Shown piece after piece: positions 43,840-52,534 of a DNA stretch of 64,000 nt. Made by a program: the position numbers and the translations under genes. The stretch is from Streptomyces sp. SAT1 (GTDB taxonomy: Bacteria > Actinomycetota > Actinomycetes > Streptomycetales > Streptomycetaceae), in contig NZ_CP015849.1 in assembly GCF_001654495.1 (NCBI RefSeq), positions 1,874,501-1,938,500 on the forward strand, written 5' to 3'. The notes below the pieces were generated by a model that was given only the letters and a program-made list of their open reading frames with translations, had not been told where the DNA came from and ran no database searches. The first letter of the stretch is position 1; each line of letters opens with the position of its first letter.

Positions 43840-45624
43840 ATGGCGGTTTCCGTAACCCTGCCGGCGCTCGGCGAGAGCGTCACCGAGGGCACTGTCACCC
43901 GCTGGCTGAAGGCCGAGGGCGAGCGCGTCGAGGCCGACGAGCCGCTGCTCGAGGTCTCGACCGACAAGGTCGACACCGAGATCCCCTCGCCGGCCGCCGG
44001 TGTGCTGGCCTCCATCAAGGTCGCCGAGGACGAGACGGTGGAGGTCGGCGCCGAGCTGGCCGTCATCGACGACGGCTCGGGCGCCCCCGCCGCTGCCGAG
44101 GCGCCCGCCGCCGAGGCCGAGCCCGCCCCGGCCGCCGAGCCCGCCCCGGCCCCCGTCGCCGAGGCCCCCGCCGCCGAGGCCCCGGCTCCTGCCGCTCAGG
44201 CGCCCGCCGCCCCCGCCGGTGGCGCCGAGGGCACGGACGTGGTCCTGCCCGCGCTCGGTGAGTCCGTCACCGAGGGCACCGTCACCCGCTGGCTGAAGTC
44301 GGTCGGCGACTCCGTCGAGGCCGACGAGCCGCTGCTGGAGGTCTCCACGGACAAGGTCGACACCGAGATCCCGGCGCCCACCTCCGGCGTGCTCCTGGAG
44401 ATCGTGGTCGGCGAGGACGAGACCGCCGAGGTCGGCGCCAAGCTCGCCGTCATCGGTGCCCCGGGTGCCGCTCCCGCGGCCGCCCCGGCTCCGGCCGCCC
44501 CCGCCCCGGCCCCCGCGGCCCCGGCCCCGGCTCCGGAACCGGCCGCCCCGCAGGCTCCGGCCGCCCCCGCGGCCCCCGCCCCGGCCCCGCAGGCTCCCGC
44601 CGCTCCGGCCCCGGCCCCGCAGGCCCCGGCCGCCCCGGCTCCGGCGCCCGCCCCGGCCCCGGCCGCCGCTCCGGCCGCCCCCGCCCCGGCCGCCCAGGCG
44701 ACCGACGACGGTGCCTACGTGACCCCGCTGGTGCGCAAGCTCGCCGCCGAGAACGGCGTCGACCTGGGCGCCGTCAAGGGCACCGGCGTCGGCGGACGCA
44801 TCCGCAAGCAGGACGTGCTCTCCGCGGCCGAGGCCGCGAAGACCCCGGCCGCCGCCGCTGCCGCGCCCGCCGCGAAGAAGGCCCCCGCCCTGGAGGCCTC
44901 CCCGCTGCGCGGCCAGACCGTGAAGATGCCGCGGATCCGCAAGGTCATCGGCGACAACATGGTCAAGGCCCTGCACGAGCAGGCGCAGCTGTCCTCGGTG
45001 GTCGAGGTCGACGTGACCCGGCTGATGCGGCTGCGCGCGCAGGCGAAGGACTCCTTCGCGGCGCGCGAGGGCGTCAAGCTCTCCCCGATGCCGTTCTTCG
45101 TCAAGGCCGCCGCGCAGGCGCTGAAGGCCCACCCGGCCATCAACGCCAAGATCAACGAGGCCGAGGGGACCATCACCTACTTCGACACCGAGAACGTCGG
45201 TATCGCGGTGGACTCCGAGAAGGGCCTGATGACCCCGGTCATCAAGCACGCCGGTGACCTCAACATCGCCGGTATCGCCAAGGCCACGGCCGAGCTGGCG
45301 GGCAAGGTGCGGGCCAGCAAGATCACGCCGGACGAGCTGTCCGGTGCGACCTTCACCATCTCCAACACCGGTTCGCGCGGCGCGCTCTTCGACACGATCA
45401 TCGTGCCGCCGGGCCAGGTCGCGATCCTCGGCATCGGTGCCACGGTCAAGCGTCCGGCCGTCATCGAGACCGAGGAGGGCACGGTCATCGGCGTCCGCGA
45501 CATGACCTACCTGACCCTCTCCTACGACCACCGCCTGGTGGACGGCGCCGACGCGGCCCGTTACCTGACGGCGGTCAAGGCGATCCTGGAGGCGGGCGAG
45601 TTCGAGGTCGAGCTGGGTCTCTGA
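43840..45624 (+). CDS. sucB: E2 component (dihydrolipoyl acyltransferase) of 2-oxoacid dehydrogenase, two lipoyl domains
   Basis: 594 residues. Two lipoyl domains (about 1-76 and 132-207) with lipoylated lysines Lys43 and Lys172, each in [10 protein letters not shown]. They are separated by Ala/Pro/Glu hinges, the second very long (about 210-285, almost pure Ala/Pro). The E1/E3-binding domain is about 288-325 ([15 protein letters not shown]...GRIRKQDVL). The catalytic core ends with [17 protein letters not shown], the HRxxDG motif. Annotated as SucB in most actinobacteria, but in this group the same E2 may serve both pyruvate and 2-oxoglutarate complexes, and the nearby aceE favours an AceF role. 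GGAGCAACC precedes the ATG. Confidence 0.94.
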   Translation: MAVSVTLPALGESVTEGTVTRWLKAEGERVEADEPLLEVSTDKVDTEIPSPAAGVLASIKVAEDETVEVGAELAVIDDGSGAPAAAEAPAAEAEPAPAAEPAPAPVAEAPAAEAPAPAAQAPAAPAGGAEGTDVVLPALGESVTEGTVTRWLKSVGDSVEADEPLLEVSTDKVDTEIPAPTSGVLLEIVVGEDETAEVGAKLAVIGAPGAAPAAAPAPAAPAPAPAAPAPAPEPAAPQAPAAPAAPAPAPQAPAAPAPAPQAPAAPAPAPAPAPAAAPAAPAPAAQATDDGAYVTPLVRKLAAENGVDLGAVKGTGVGGRIRKQDVLSAAEAAKTPAAAAAAPAAKKAPALEASPLRGQTVKMPRIRKVIGDNMVKALHEQAQLSSVVEVDVTRLMRLRAQAKDSFAAREGVKLSPMPFFVKAAAQALKAHPAINAKINEAEGTITYFDTENVGIAVDSEKGLMTPVIKHAGDLNIAGIAKATAELAGKVRASKITPDELSGATFTISNTGSRGALFDTIIVPPGQVAILGIGATVKRPAVIETEEGTVIGVRDMTYLTLSYDHRLVDGADAARYLTAVKAILEAGEFEVELGL

Positions 45625-45651
45625 CCTCTCCGCTCCCCGCCGGGAGCTGGT

Positions 45652-45691
45652 GCGGCGCCCCCGTCCGGAGCACTCCGGGCGGGGGCGCCGC
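45652..45691. terminator. terminator after the E2 gene
   Basis: Long near-perfect hairpin (GCGGCGCCCCCGTCCGGAG with its complement, short CA loop) followed by CGTTTG, downstream of the E2 stop. Confidence 0.85.
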
Positions 45692-45843
45692 CGTTTGCCG
45701 TTTCTTGGCCATCACGGCGTGTAAGCCTCGTCTCACCTGCGTGAAAGCGCCCGTATGCGCCCTTCCGCCGCGCGCGGACCGCCGTATTGTCTAAGCGTCA
45801 ATGCCCCCGGGGGCCGTCTTCGGTCCCGTTTTAAGGAGCCTCC

Positions 45844-46467
45844 ATGACCGCGCCCGTCGTCCACTCGCTGCGCGAGCAGATCCGCGAGCACATCGTGGAG
45901 GGGATCGTCAGCGGGCGCTGGAAGCCGGGCGAGCGGATCGTGGAGCGGCGGATCGCGACCGAGCTGGAGGTCAGCCAGACGCCGGTGCGGGAGGCGCTGC
46001 GCGAGCTGGAGTCGCTGCGGCTGATCGAGTCGGCGCCCAACAAGGGCGTCCGGGTGCGCAATCTGACCGCCGCCGACCTGGAGGAGAGCTACCCGGTCCG
46101 GGCCGGTCTTGAGGCCATAGCGGCGGAGCTGGCCGCCGGACGGCTCGCGGAGGACTGCTCGGCCCTGGAGCCGCACGTGTCCGCGCTCTACGAGGCCGAC
46201 CGGCGCGCCGACGGGACCGCGCAGGTGCGGCACACCGTGGGCTTCCACCGGGAGCTGGTGCGCGCGGCCGGCAACTCGGTGCTGCTGCACACCTGGGAGG
46301 GGCTGGGCATCGAGGTGTTCACGGCGCTGTCGATCCGCTGGCTCGGCACGGTGCAGCAGTCGTACGCGGAGGAGCACGAGGAGCTGGTGCAGGCGTTCCG
46401 GCGGCGTGATCCGCGGATCGCGGAACTGGTCAAGGCGCATGTCCTGGGGTGCGCTCCGCGCCCCTGA
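45844..46467 (+). CDS. GntR-family (FCD-type) transcriptional regulator
   Basis: 207 residues. Winged HTH 1-70 with LREQIREHIVEGIVSGRWKPGERIVERRIATELEVSQTPVREALRELESLRLIESAPNKG-like family order, then an FCD-type effector domain containing RAGLEAIAAELAAGR and HTVGFHRELVRAAGNSVLL with the metal/ligand-binding His residues. It lies between the E2 and aceE genes, same direction. A 17-bp palindrome 124-140 bases past its stop overlaps the candidate aceE promoter and is the natural candidate target. Effector unknown; a central-carbon metabolite is likely from context. AAGGAG precedes the ATG. Confidence 0.92.
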   Translation: MTAPVVHSLREQIREHIVEGIVSGRWKPGERIVERRIATELEVSQTPVREALRELESLRLIESAPNKGVRVRNLTAADLEESYPVRAGLEAIAAELAAGRLAEDCSALEPHVSALYEADRRADGTAQVRHTVGFHRELVRAAGNSVLLHTWEGLGIEVFTALSIRWLGTVQQSYAEEHEELVQAFRRRDPRIAELVKAHVLGCAPRP

Positions 46468-46589
46468 CGCCAGTCGAGCACTTCCCCGCTCACCTGCGGA
46501 AACAGTTCGAAAATGCGGCACGGCGTGCCTGCCCGAAAGGCACCGGGTGCCGACTTTCTCGGAATCGAGAGGTTTTCCCCCTCAACCCT

Positions 46590-46619
46590 TTGATCGATCA
46601 TCGATCAGGGGGTTACAGT
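46590..46619 (+). promoter_or_regulatory. aceE promoter with overlapping palindromic operator
   Basis: TGATCGAT-C-ATCGATCA (46591-46607) is a perfect 17-bp palindrome. It overlaps a -35-like TTGATC (46590-46595), and TACAGT at 46614-46619 follows at 18-base spacing, so a bound protein would block the polymerase. The GntR protein encoded just upstream is the obvious candidate repressor. Confidence 0.6.
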
Positions 46620-46728
46620 CGGCGACGGGCTCTGACCAGGGCCCTCAGCCCTGTCCTGCCAAAGACCTAGGGCACCCCCGAACCCTTACCAGATGAGGGA
46701 ACCCCCTTCGACTGAGGAAGGCGGCGAC

Positions 46729-49431
46729 ATGACCGACCCCAACGCCATCCAGCCGAGCGAGCTCGACCAGCTCCCGGACCGCGACCCCGAGGAGACCGCC
46801 GAGTGGCAGGCCTCCCTGGACGCCGTCGCCCAGGCGGCCGGGCCGCACCGCGCGGCGTACCTGATGCGCCGCACGCTGGAGCGCGCGGAGGGCACTGGTG
46901 TCGCCCTGCCCAAGCTGCTGGAGACGGACTACGTCAACTCCATCCCGACCGCCGCGGAGCCGGCCGTCCCCGGTGACGAGGCCCTGGAGGCCCGTATCAC
47001 CGCGTGGAACCGGTGGAACGCGGCGGCGATGGTGACCCGTGGCTCCAAGTACGGCGTCGGCGGCCACATCGCCACCTTCGCCTCGGCTGCCTGGCTGTAC
47101 GAGACCGGCTTCAACCACTTCTTCCACGGCAAGGAAGGCGACGGCTCCGGCGACCAGCTGTACATCCAGGGCCACGCCTCCCCGGGCATCTACGCCCGCG
47201 CCTTCCTCGACGGCCGGCTCACCGAGCAGCACCTGGACAACTTCCGCCAGGAGGCCGGCGGCAACGGCCTGCCGTCCTACCCGCACCCGCGGCGCCTGCC
47301 CTGGCTCTGGGAGTTCCCGACCGTCTCCATGGGCCTCGGCCCGCTGTCGGCGATCTACCAGGCGCGCTTCAACCGGTACCTCACCAACCGCGGCATCAAG
47401 GACGTCTCGTCCTCGCACGTGTGGGCGTTCCTCGGCGACGGCGAGATGGACGAGCCGGAGTCGACGGCGGCTCTCGCGCTCGCCTCCCGCGAGGGTCTGG
47501 ACAACCTGACCTTCGTCATCAACTGCAACCTCCAGCGCCTGGACGGCCCGGTCCGCGCCAACTTCAAGATCGTGCAGGAGCTGGAGGCCCAGTTCCGCGG
47601 CGCCGGCTGGAACGTGGTCAAGTCGCTGTGGGGCACCGCCTGGGACGAGCTGTTCCAGCTCGACACCACGGGCGCGCTGCTGCGCCGGCTGCGCCAGGTG
47701 CCGGACGCCCAGGTCCAGACGTACCAGACCCGGGACGCCGCCTACATCCGCCAGGACTTCTTCGGCGCCGACCCGGCGCTGGCCGAGATGGCGAAGCTGC
47801 TCAGCGACGACAAGATCGTCGAGTGCTTCCACTTCTCCCGCGGCGGCCACGAGGCCCGCAAGGTCTACGCCGCGTACAAGGCGGCCCTGGAGCACAAGGG
47901 CGCCCCGACGGTGATCCTGGCCCAGACGGTCAAGGGCCACACCCTCGGCGACGGCTTCGCCTCGAAGAACGCCAACCACCAGATGAAGAAGCTGACGGTG
48001 GACGAGTTCAAGGCGATGCGCGACCGCCTCGACCTGCCGATCAGGGACAGCGACTTCGTCGACGGCCAGGTGCCCTACGGCCACCCCGGCGCCGACTCCC
48101 CCGAGGTGCGCTACCTCCAGGAGCGCCGCGCGGCCCTCGGCGGCCCGGCCCCGGCCCGCCGCGTGCACCCGCTCGCGCCGCTGCCCGCCCCCGCCGACAA
48201 GGCGTTCGCCTCCTTCGACAAGGGCTCCGGCACCCAGAACGTGGCCACCACCATGGCCTTCGTCCGCCTGGTCAAGGACCTGGTCCGCGACAAGGAGACG
48301 GGCAGGCGCTGGGTGCCGATCGTCCCCGACGAGGCGCGCACCTTCGGCATGGAGAGCCTCTTCCCGTCCCTCGGGATCTACTCCCCCAAGGGCCAGACGT
48401 ACGAGCCGGTCGACCGCGACCAGCTGATGTACTACAAGGAGGCCGAGAACGGCCAGATCCTCAACGAGGGGATCACCGAGGCCGGTTCGATGGCCGACTT
48501 CATCGCCGCTTCGTCGTCGTACGCGACGCACGGCGAGGCGATGATCCCGTTCTACATCTTCTACTCGATGTTCGGCTGGCAGCGCACCGCCGACCAGATG
48601 TGGCAGCTCGGCGACCAGCTCGGCCGCGGCTTCCTCGTCGGCGCGACGGCCGGCCGCACCACGCTGACGGGCGAGGGCCTCCAGCACGCCGACGGCCACT
48701 CGCCGGTCATCGCCGCGACCAACCCGGCGGCGCTCTCCTACGACCCGGCGTTCGCGTACGAGATCGCGGTCATCGTGAAGGAGGGCCTGCGCCGGATGTA
48801 CGGCGAGGCGGCCGAGGGCGAGGACCAGAACGTCTTCTACTACCTCACCGTCTACAACGAGCCGCTGCCGCAGCCGGCCAAGCCGTCCGGTCTCGGCATC
48901 GACGAGGGCATCGTCAAGGGCCTGTACCGCTTCAACACGGCGGAGTCGGCCGGTCTGTCCGCCCCGGCGAACGCCCCGCGGATCCAGCTGCTCGGCTCGG
49001 GCACCGCGATCCACTGGGCGCTGACCGCGCAGCGGCTGCTGGCCGAGGAGTGGGGCGTGGCCGCCGACGTGTGGTCGGCGACCTCCTGGACCGAGCTGCG
49101 CCGGGACGCCCTGGAGGCCGACGCGGCGCTGCTGCGCGGCGAGGAGCGGGTGCCGTACGTACGGCAGGCGCTCCAGGGCGCCGAGGGCCCGGTGCTGGCC
49201 GTGTCCGACTACATGCGCCAGGTCCCGGACCAGATCGCGCAGTGGGTCGAGCAGGACTGGTCCTCGCTGGGCGCCGACGGCTTCGGCCTGTCGGACACCC
49301 GTGACGCGGCCCGCCGCCACTTCGGTGTGGACGCCGAGTCGATCGTCGTCGCGGCACTGGCCCAGCTGGCCCGGCGCGGCGAGGTGAAGGCCTCGGCGGT
49401 CAAGGAGGCCCGCGAGAAGTACGGCCTGTAG
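46729..49431 (+). CDS. aceE: pyruvate dehydrogenase E1 component (homodimeric, AceE)
   Basis: About 900 residues from ATG 46729 (MTDPNAIQPSELDQL), preceded by GAGGAAGG; an in-frame ATG at 46693 is less likely. TPP-binding and homodimeric E1 features: RGSKYGVGGHIATFASAAWLYETGFNHFFHG, GDGEMDEPES with the downstream NCNLQRLDGPVRAN segment (TPP/Mg motif), VKGHTLGDGFASKNANHQMK, YKEAENGQILNEGITEAGSM and GRTTLTGEGLQHADGHS. Catalyses oxidative decarboxylation of pyruvate, passing acetyl to the E2 lipoyl domain. Works with the E2 and E3 genes upstream. Possible control by the GntR site in its promoter. A strong hairpin follows. Confidence 0.96.
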   Translation: MTDPNAIQPSELDQLPDRDPEETAEWQASLDAVAQAAGPHRAAYLMRRTLERAEGTGVALPKLLETDYVNSIPTAAEPAVPGDEALEARITAWNRWNAAAMVTRGSKYGVGGHIATFASAAWLYETGFNHFFHGKEGDGSGDQLYIQGHASPGIYARAFLDGRLTEQHLDNFRQEAGGNGLPSYPHPRRLPWLWEFPTVSMGLGPLSAIYQARFNRYLTNRGIKDVSSSHVWAFLGDGEMDEPESTAALALASREGLDNLTFVINCNLQRLDGPVRANFKIVQELEAQFRGAGWNVVKSLWGTAWDELFQLDTTGALLRRLRQVPDAQVQTYQTRDAAYIRQDFFGADPALAEMAKLLSDDKIVECFHFSRGGHEARKVYAAYKAALEHKGAPTVILAQTVKGHTLGDGFASKNANHQMKKLTVDEFKAMRDRLDLPIRDSDFVDGQVPYGHPGADSPEVRYLQERRAALGGPAPARRVHPLAPLPAPADKAFASFDKGSGTQNVATTMAFVRLVKDLVRDKETGRRWVPIVPDEARTFGMESLFPSLGIYSPKGQTYEPVDRDQLMYYKEAENGQILNEGITEAGSMADFIAASSSYATHGEAMIPFYIFYSMFGWQRTADQMWQLGDQLGRGFLVGATAGRTTLTGEGLQHADGHSPVIAATNPAALSYDPAFAYEIAVIVKEGLRRMYGEAAEGEDQNVFYYLTVYNEPLPQPAKPSGLGIDEGIVKGLYRFNTAESAGLSAPANAPRIQLLGSGTAIHWALTAQRLLAEEWGVAADVWSATSWTELRRDALEADAALLRGEERVPYVRQALQGAEGPVLAVSDYMRQVPDQIAQWVEQDWSSLGADGFGLSDTRDAARRHFGVDAESIVVAALAQLARRGEVKASAVKEAREKYGL

Positions 49432-49449
49432 GGGCCGGCGGACGCGACA

Positions 49450-49495
49450 GGCGGCGGAGGGGTGCGGCAGCAACTGCCGTACCCCTCCGCCGCCG
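49450..49495. terminator. aceE terminator
   Basis: A 21-bp stem with one mismatch and loop CAA (GGCGGCGGAGGGGT.CGGCAG and complement) lies just downstream of the aceE stop and is followed by GTCTTCGTC. Confidence 0.85.
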
Positions 49496-49577
49496 TCTTC
49501 GTCCTCCGCCGTCGTCTTCGTCCTCCGCCGTCGTCCTCGCCGCCCTCGCCGTTGTCGTCGTTGTCGTCGTTGTCGGT
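49494..49577. repeat. short tandem repeats after aceE
   Basis: Two exact 19-bp copies of CGTCTTCGTCCTCCGCCGT (49494-49512, 49513-49531) are followed by a degenerate tract of GTTGTCGTC-type triplet repeats to 49577, just before the WYL regulator start. Confidence 0.85.
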
Positions 49578-49598
49578 GGGGCCCGGCATGATGGCCGT

Positions 49599-50810
49599 AT
49601 GCGTGCCGCCCGGCTGATCAGGATGGTGCTGCTGCTCCAGGCGCGGCAGCCGATGACCGCCGCCGAGCTGGCCCGGGAGCTGGAGGTGTCGGAGCGGACC
49701 GTCACGCGGGACGCGCAGGCGCTGTCGGAGGCGGGGGTGCCGGTCTACGCCGACCGGGGGCGGGCCGGCGGCTACCGGCTGGTGGGCGGCTACCGCACCC
49801 GGCTGACCGGTCTGGCGCGCGACGAGGCGGAGGCGCTGTTCCTCAGCGGCGTACCGGACGCGCTGCGCGACATGGGGCTGGCGGACGCCGCCTCGGCCGC
49901 CCGGCTGAAGGTGTCGGCCGCGCTGCTCCCCTCGGTGCGCGACGCCCCGCGCACGGCGGCACAGCGCTTCCATCTGGACGCCCCGGCCTGGTTCCGCGAG
50001 CCCGAGGTGCCCGAGCTGCTGCCCGCCGTCGCGGAGGCGGTCCGGGCCGACCGGGTCGTCACCGTGCGGTACCGGCGCGGGGCGGGCGAGGACGGCGGGA
50101 CCGAGGTGGCGCGGGAGCTGGAGCCGTACGGGCTCGTGCTGAAGGCGGGGGTCTGGTACCTGTGCGCGCGGGTCGCGGGGGCCCATGCGGCGGGCGGGGA
50201 ACCGTCTTCCGCTCCCTTGGGGTTCCGCGTCTACCGGGTGGACCGCTTCACGGCCGTGGAGGCGCGGAAGGGGGACGGAGCGGGGTTCGCGCGGGACGAG
50301 AGCTTCGACCTGCCCGCCTTCTGGGCGGAGCGCGCCGAGCAGTTCGCCCGCTCGATCCTGCGCGCCGAGGCCGTCGTACGGCTGTCCGAGGAGGGCGCGC
50401 GGCGGCTGGCGCAGGTGGTCGACCCGGTGGCGGCGCGCGCGGCGCTGGCCGGTGCCCCTCCCGCCGACGGGCACGGCCGGCGCACGGTGACCCTGCCGGT
50501 GGAGTCCGAGGAGGTCGCCCACGCCCAGCTCACGGCGCTCGGCCCGGAGGCGGAGGTGCTGGCCCCGCCGTCCCTGCGCGCCCGCCTCGCCCGCGACGCC
50601 CGGCGCCTGGCGCGGCTGTACGGACCCGGGGACGGGCACGAGCCCGGAGGCGGGCACGAGCCCGGAGGCGGGGGCGGGGACGCGGCGGCGGACGCCCTTC
50701 CGCGGGCTCCGCGTGCGGCGCGCGGGGGCAGGGCCGATGCTGGACACCGTGATGGACGAGACGGAGTTCTGGGAGCTGATCGACGCGACGCGCGGGGCCG
50801 CCGAGGGTGA
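49599..50810 (+). CDS. WYL-domain (YafY/DeoR-type) transcriptional regulator
   Basis: 403 residues as read, including an unusual tail. N-terminal HTH_11 (about 1-55: LLLQARQPMTAAELARELEVSERTVTRDAQAL), then the WYL domain with LEPYGLVLKAGVWYLCAR around residues 170-190 and the WCX extension (VTLPVESEEVAHAQLTALGPEAEVLAP). WYL proteins often sense nucleic-acid or nucleotide ligands. After about residue 345 the frame runs through a repeat (GHEPGGGHEPGGGGG) and Arg-rich sequence and overlaps the start of the DUF4240 gene; that tail is probably read-through, not conserved. No Shine-Dalgarno. Targets unknown. Confidence 0.87.
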   Translation: MRAARLIRMVLLLQARQPMTAAELARELEVSERTVTRDAQALSEAGVPVYADRGRAGGYRLVGGYRTRLTGLARDEAEALFLSGVPDALRDMGLADAASAARLKVSAALLPSVRDAPRTAAQRFHLDAPAWFREPEVPELLPAVAEAVRADRVVTVRYRRGAGEDGGTEVARELEPYGLVLKAGVWYLCARVAGAHAAGGEPSSAPLGFRVYRVDRFTAVEARKGDGAGFARDESFDLPAFWAERAEQFARSILRAEAVVRLSEEGARRLAQVVDPVAARAALAGAPPADGHGRRTVTLPVESEEVAHAQLTALGPEAEVLAPPSLRARLARDARRLARLYGPGDGHEPGGGHEPGGGGGDAAADALPRAPRAARGGRADAGHRDGRDGVLGADRRDARGRRG

Positions 50811-51270
50811 TCCCGAGGAGCAGGCGGACCTGCTCGTGGAGCGGCTGCTCGCGTTCGACCCCGAGCGGGTCCTGGACTTCGCCCGGCACTTCGAGTCCCG
50901 CTACCACCGCGCCTACCGCTGGGACCTGTGGGGTGCCGCGTGGGTGCTGCTGGACGGGGCCAGCGACGACGCCTTCGACTTCTTCCGGTGCTGGCTGATC
51001 GGCCAGGGGCGGGAGGTGTTCGAGGGCGCGCTGCACGACCCGGACGCGCTGGCCGGTCTGCTCGACGACTTCGACGAGGAGATCGACGGCGACGGCGAGG
51101 AGCTGGGGTACGCGGCCGACGAGGCCTACGAGCAGCTCACCGGCACGGTCGCCCCCGACCTGGGCATCCCGCCCGCCCCGGCGGAACCGGAGGGCACCCC
51201 GGTCGCGTTCGAGGACGACGACGAGCTGGCCCGGCGCTATCCGCGGCTGTGGGAACGCTTCCGGGAGTGA
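50752..51270 (+). CDS. DUF4240-domain protein
   Basis: About 172 residues from ATG 50752 (MDETEFWELIDATRG), an adjacent GTG and an ATG at 50737 being alternatives. Acidic throughout. DUF4240 features: FWELIDATR near the N-terminus, FDPERVLDFARHFES, LWGAAWVLLDGASDDAFDFFRCWLIGQGREVFEGALHDPDALA and ELGYAADEAYEQLTG. Function of the domain is unknown; it is often found with immunity-like or WGR-like proteins. Overlaps the end of the WYL regulator frame by 59 bases. Confidence 0.85.
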   Translation: MDETEFWELIDATRGAAEGDPEEQADLLVERLLAFDPERVLDFARHFESRYHRAYRWDLWGAAWVLLDGASDDAFDFFRCWLIGQGREVFEGALHDPDALAGLLDDFDEEIDGDGEELGYAADEAYEQLTGTVAPDLGIPPAPAEPEGTPVAFEDDDELARRYPRLWERFRE

Positions 51271-51353
51271 CGGGGCGCGGGCGGGCGGCCGGTTCCGGGG
51301 GCCGGGCGTACCGGGCCACGTGATCCCTGCCGAGCGGCTGCTGGGCCCGTGGG

Positions 51354-52340
51354 TCAGATACGGCCCTGGAGGCGGGCCGCCGTCTGCCGGATGGCGGGGA
51401 GGCGGACGGTGAGGGCGGCGCCCGGACAGTTGGTGCGGAAGCCGTCGGTGTGGCCGGCCAGGGCCGGGAGCAGCGCGGTGGTGCCCGCGGTGTAGCGGGC
51501 GAGCCGGTTGCTGGAGACCAGGGCGACGCTGCCGCGCGGGTCGACGCCCGCGAGGCCGAGTTTCCAGGCGGCCAGCGCGGCGATCGCGTCGGTCATGGCG
51601 CGCGGCACGGGCGTCCCCGCGGTGAACGTGCCGATGGCCGCGATGCCCGCCGTGCGGTGGTTGAAGCCCTGGGTGTGGGCGCCGGTGACCGCCCGGTCGA
51701 CGCCCCCGGCGCGGCCCTCGTAGATCGTGCCGCAGCGGTCGACGAGGAAGTTGTAGCCGATGTCGTCCCAGCGGCGGGCGCCGGTCTGGCCGGCGTAGAG
51801 GTGGCGGATGATCTGCGGGGCCTCGGCGCAGGCGTAGCCGTTGGGCGAGTCGGTGTGGTGGACGAAGACCGCGACGACCTTGTCGTCGTAGCGCGGCGGC
51901 GGCTGCACGCGCCGCGCGGTGGCGTCCAGCCAGACCGAGCGGGGCACGATGCGCGGCCGGGGCGCTCCGTGCGCGACGGCGGAGCCGGCCGGCGCCGCCT
52001 GCTCGGGCCGGGCGCCGGGCTCCTGCGCGTGCGCTCCGGCGGGCGCCCGTCCGGTCACGATGCGGCCGACGCCCTCCGCGCCCAGCAGCAACGCGCCGAC
52101 GGCCGCGGCGGCCGGCAGGAAGCACAGCAGCGCGACGAGGGCGCGTCGCAGGCGCCGTGTCCGCCGGCGCACGGCCGTCAGCCGCCACGCCCCGTCCGGT
52201 CCGCCGCCGTTCCACCGGTTCCGGTTCCGGCCCCCGCCCCGTCCGCTCCACCGGCTCCGGGGCCCTCGCCATCGTCCGGCACTCCACCGCCACGGTCTTC
52301 GGGCACGCTCGGGCGGCCCGGGATCTCCCACTCCACGCAT
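51354..52340 (-). CDS. peptidoglycan-recognition-protein-type N-acetylmuramoyl-L-alanine amidase
   Basis: About 328 residues from ATG 52340 (MRGVGDPGPPERARR). The frame continues to 52487 but that part is not protein-like. Basic, low-complexity N-terminus; one membrane segment (RALVALLCFLPAAAAVGALLLG), then an extracytoplasmic amidase_2/PGRP domain. It shows VFVHHTDSPNGYAC, the DDIGYNFLVDRCGTIYEGRAGGVDRAVTGAHTQGFN segment with Tyr and His of the active site, and HTDGFRTNCPGAAL with the His/Cys pair. Zn ligands therefore seem complete. Predicted to cut peptidoglycan stem peptides from the glycan, acting at the outer surface. Confidence 0.9.
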   Translation of the reverse strand: MRGVGDPGPPERARRPWRWSAGRWRGPRSRWSGRGGGRNRNRWNGGGPDGAWRLTAVRRRTRRLRRALVALLCFLPAAAAVGALLLGAEGVGRIVTGRAPAGAHAQEPGARPEQAAPAGSAVAHGAPRPRIVPRSVWLDATARRVQPPPRYDDKVVAVFVHHTDSPNGYACAEAPQIIRHLYAGQTGARRWDDIGYNFLVDRCGTIYEGRAGGVDRAVTGAHTQGFNHRTAGIAAIGTFTAGTPVPRAMTDAIAALAAWKLGLAGVDPRGSVALVSSNRLARYTAGTTALLPALAGHTDGFRTNCPGAALTVRLPAIRQTAARLQGRI

Positions 52341-52534
52341 GGCTTCACGATCACCCCCATCCGCGCCGTCCGCGATGTGTGCTGTGCCACCTGGTGGAAC
52401 CATCGTCCTGGTCCGGGGCGTTTCTCCGGATACACGTACACACGGCCGGTTCCCGACCCCCTGTGCGTGACCGGTCACGCCGCTCACCGGGTCCGTCCCG
52501 GGGCGTGTCCGGGCCCGAGAGAAAGGCGGCCTGC

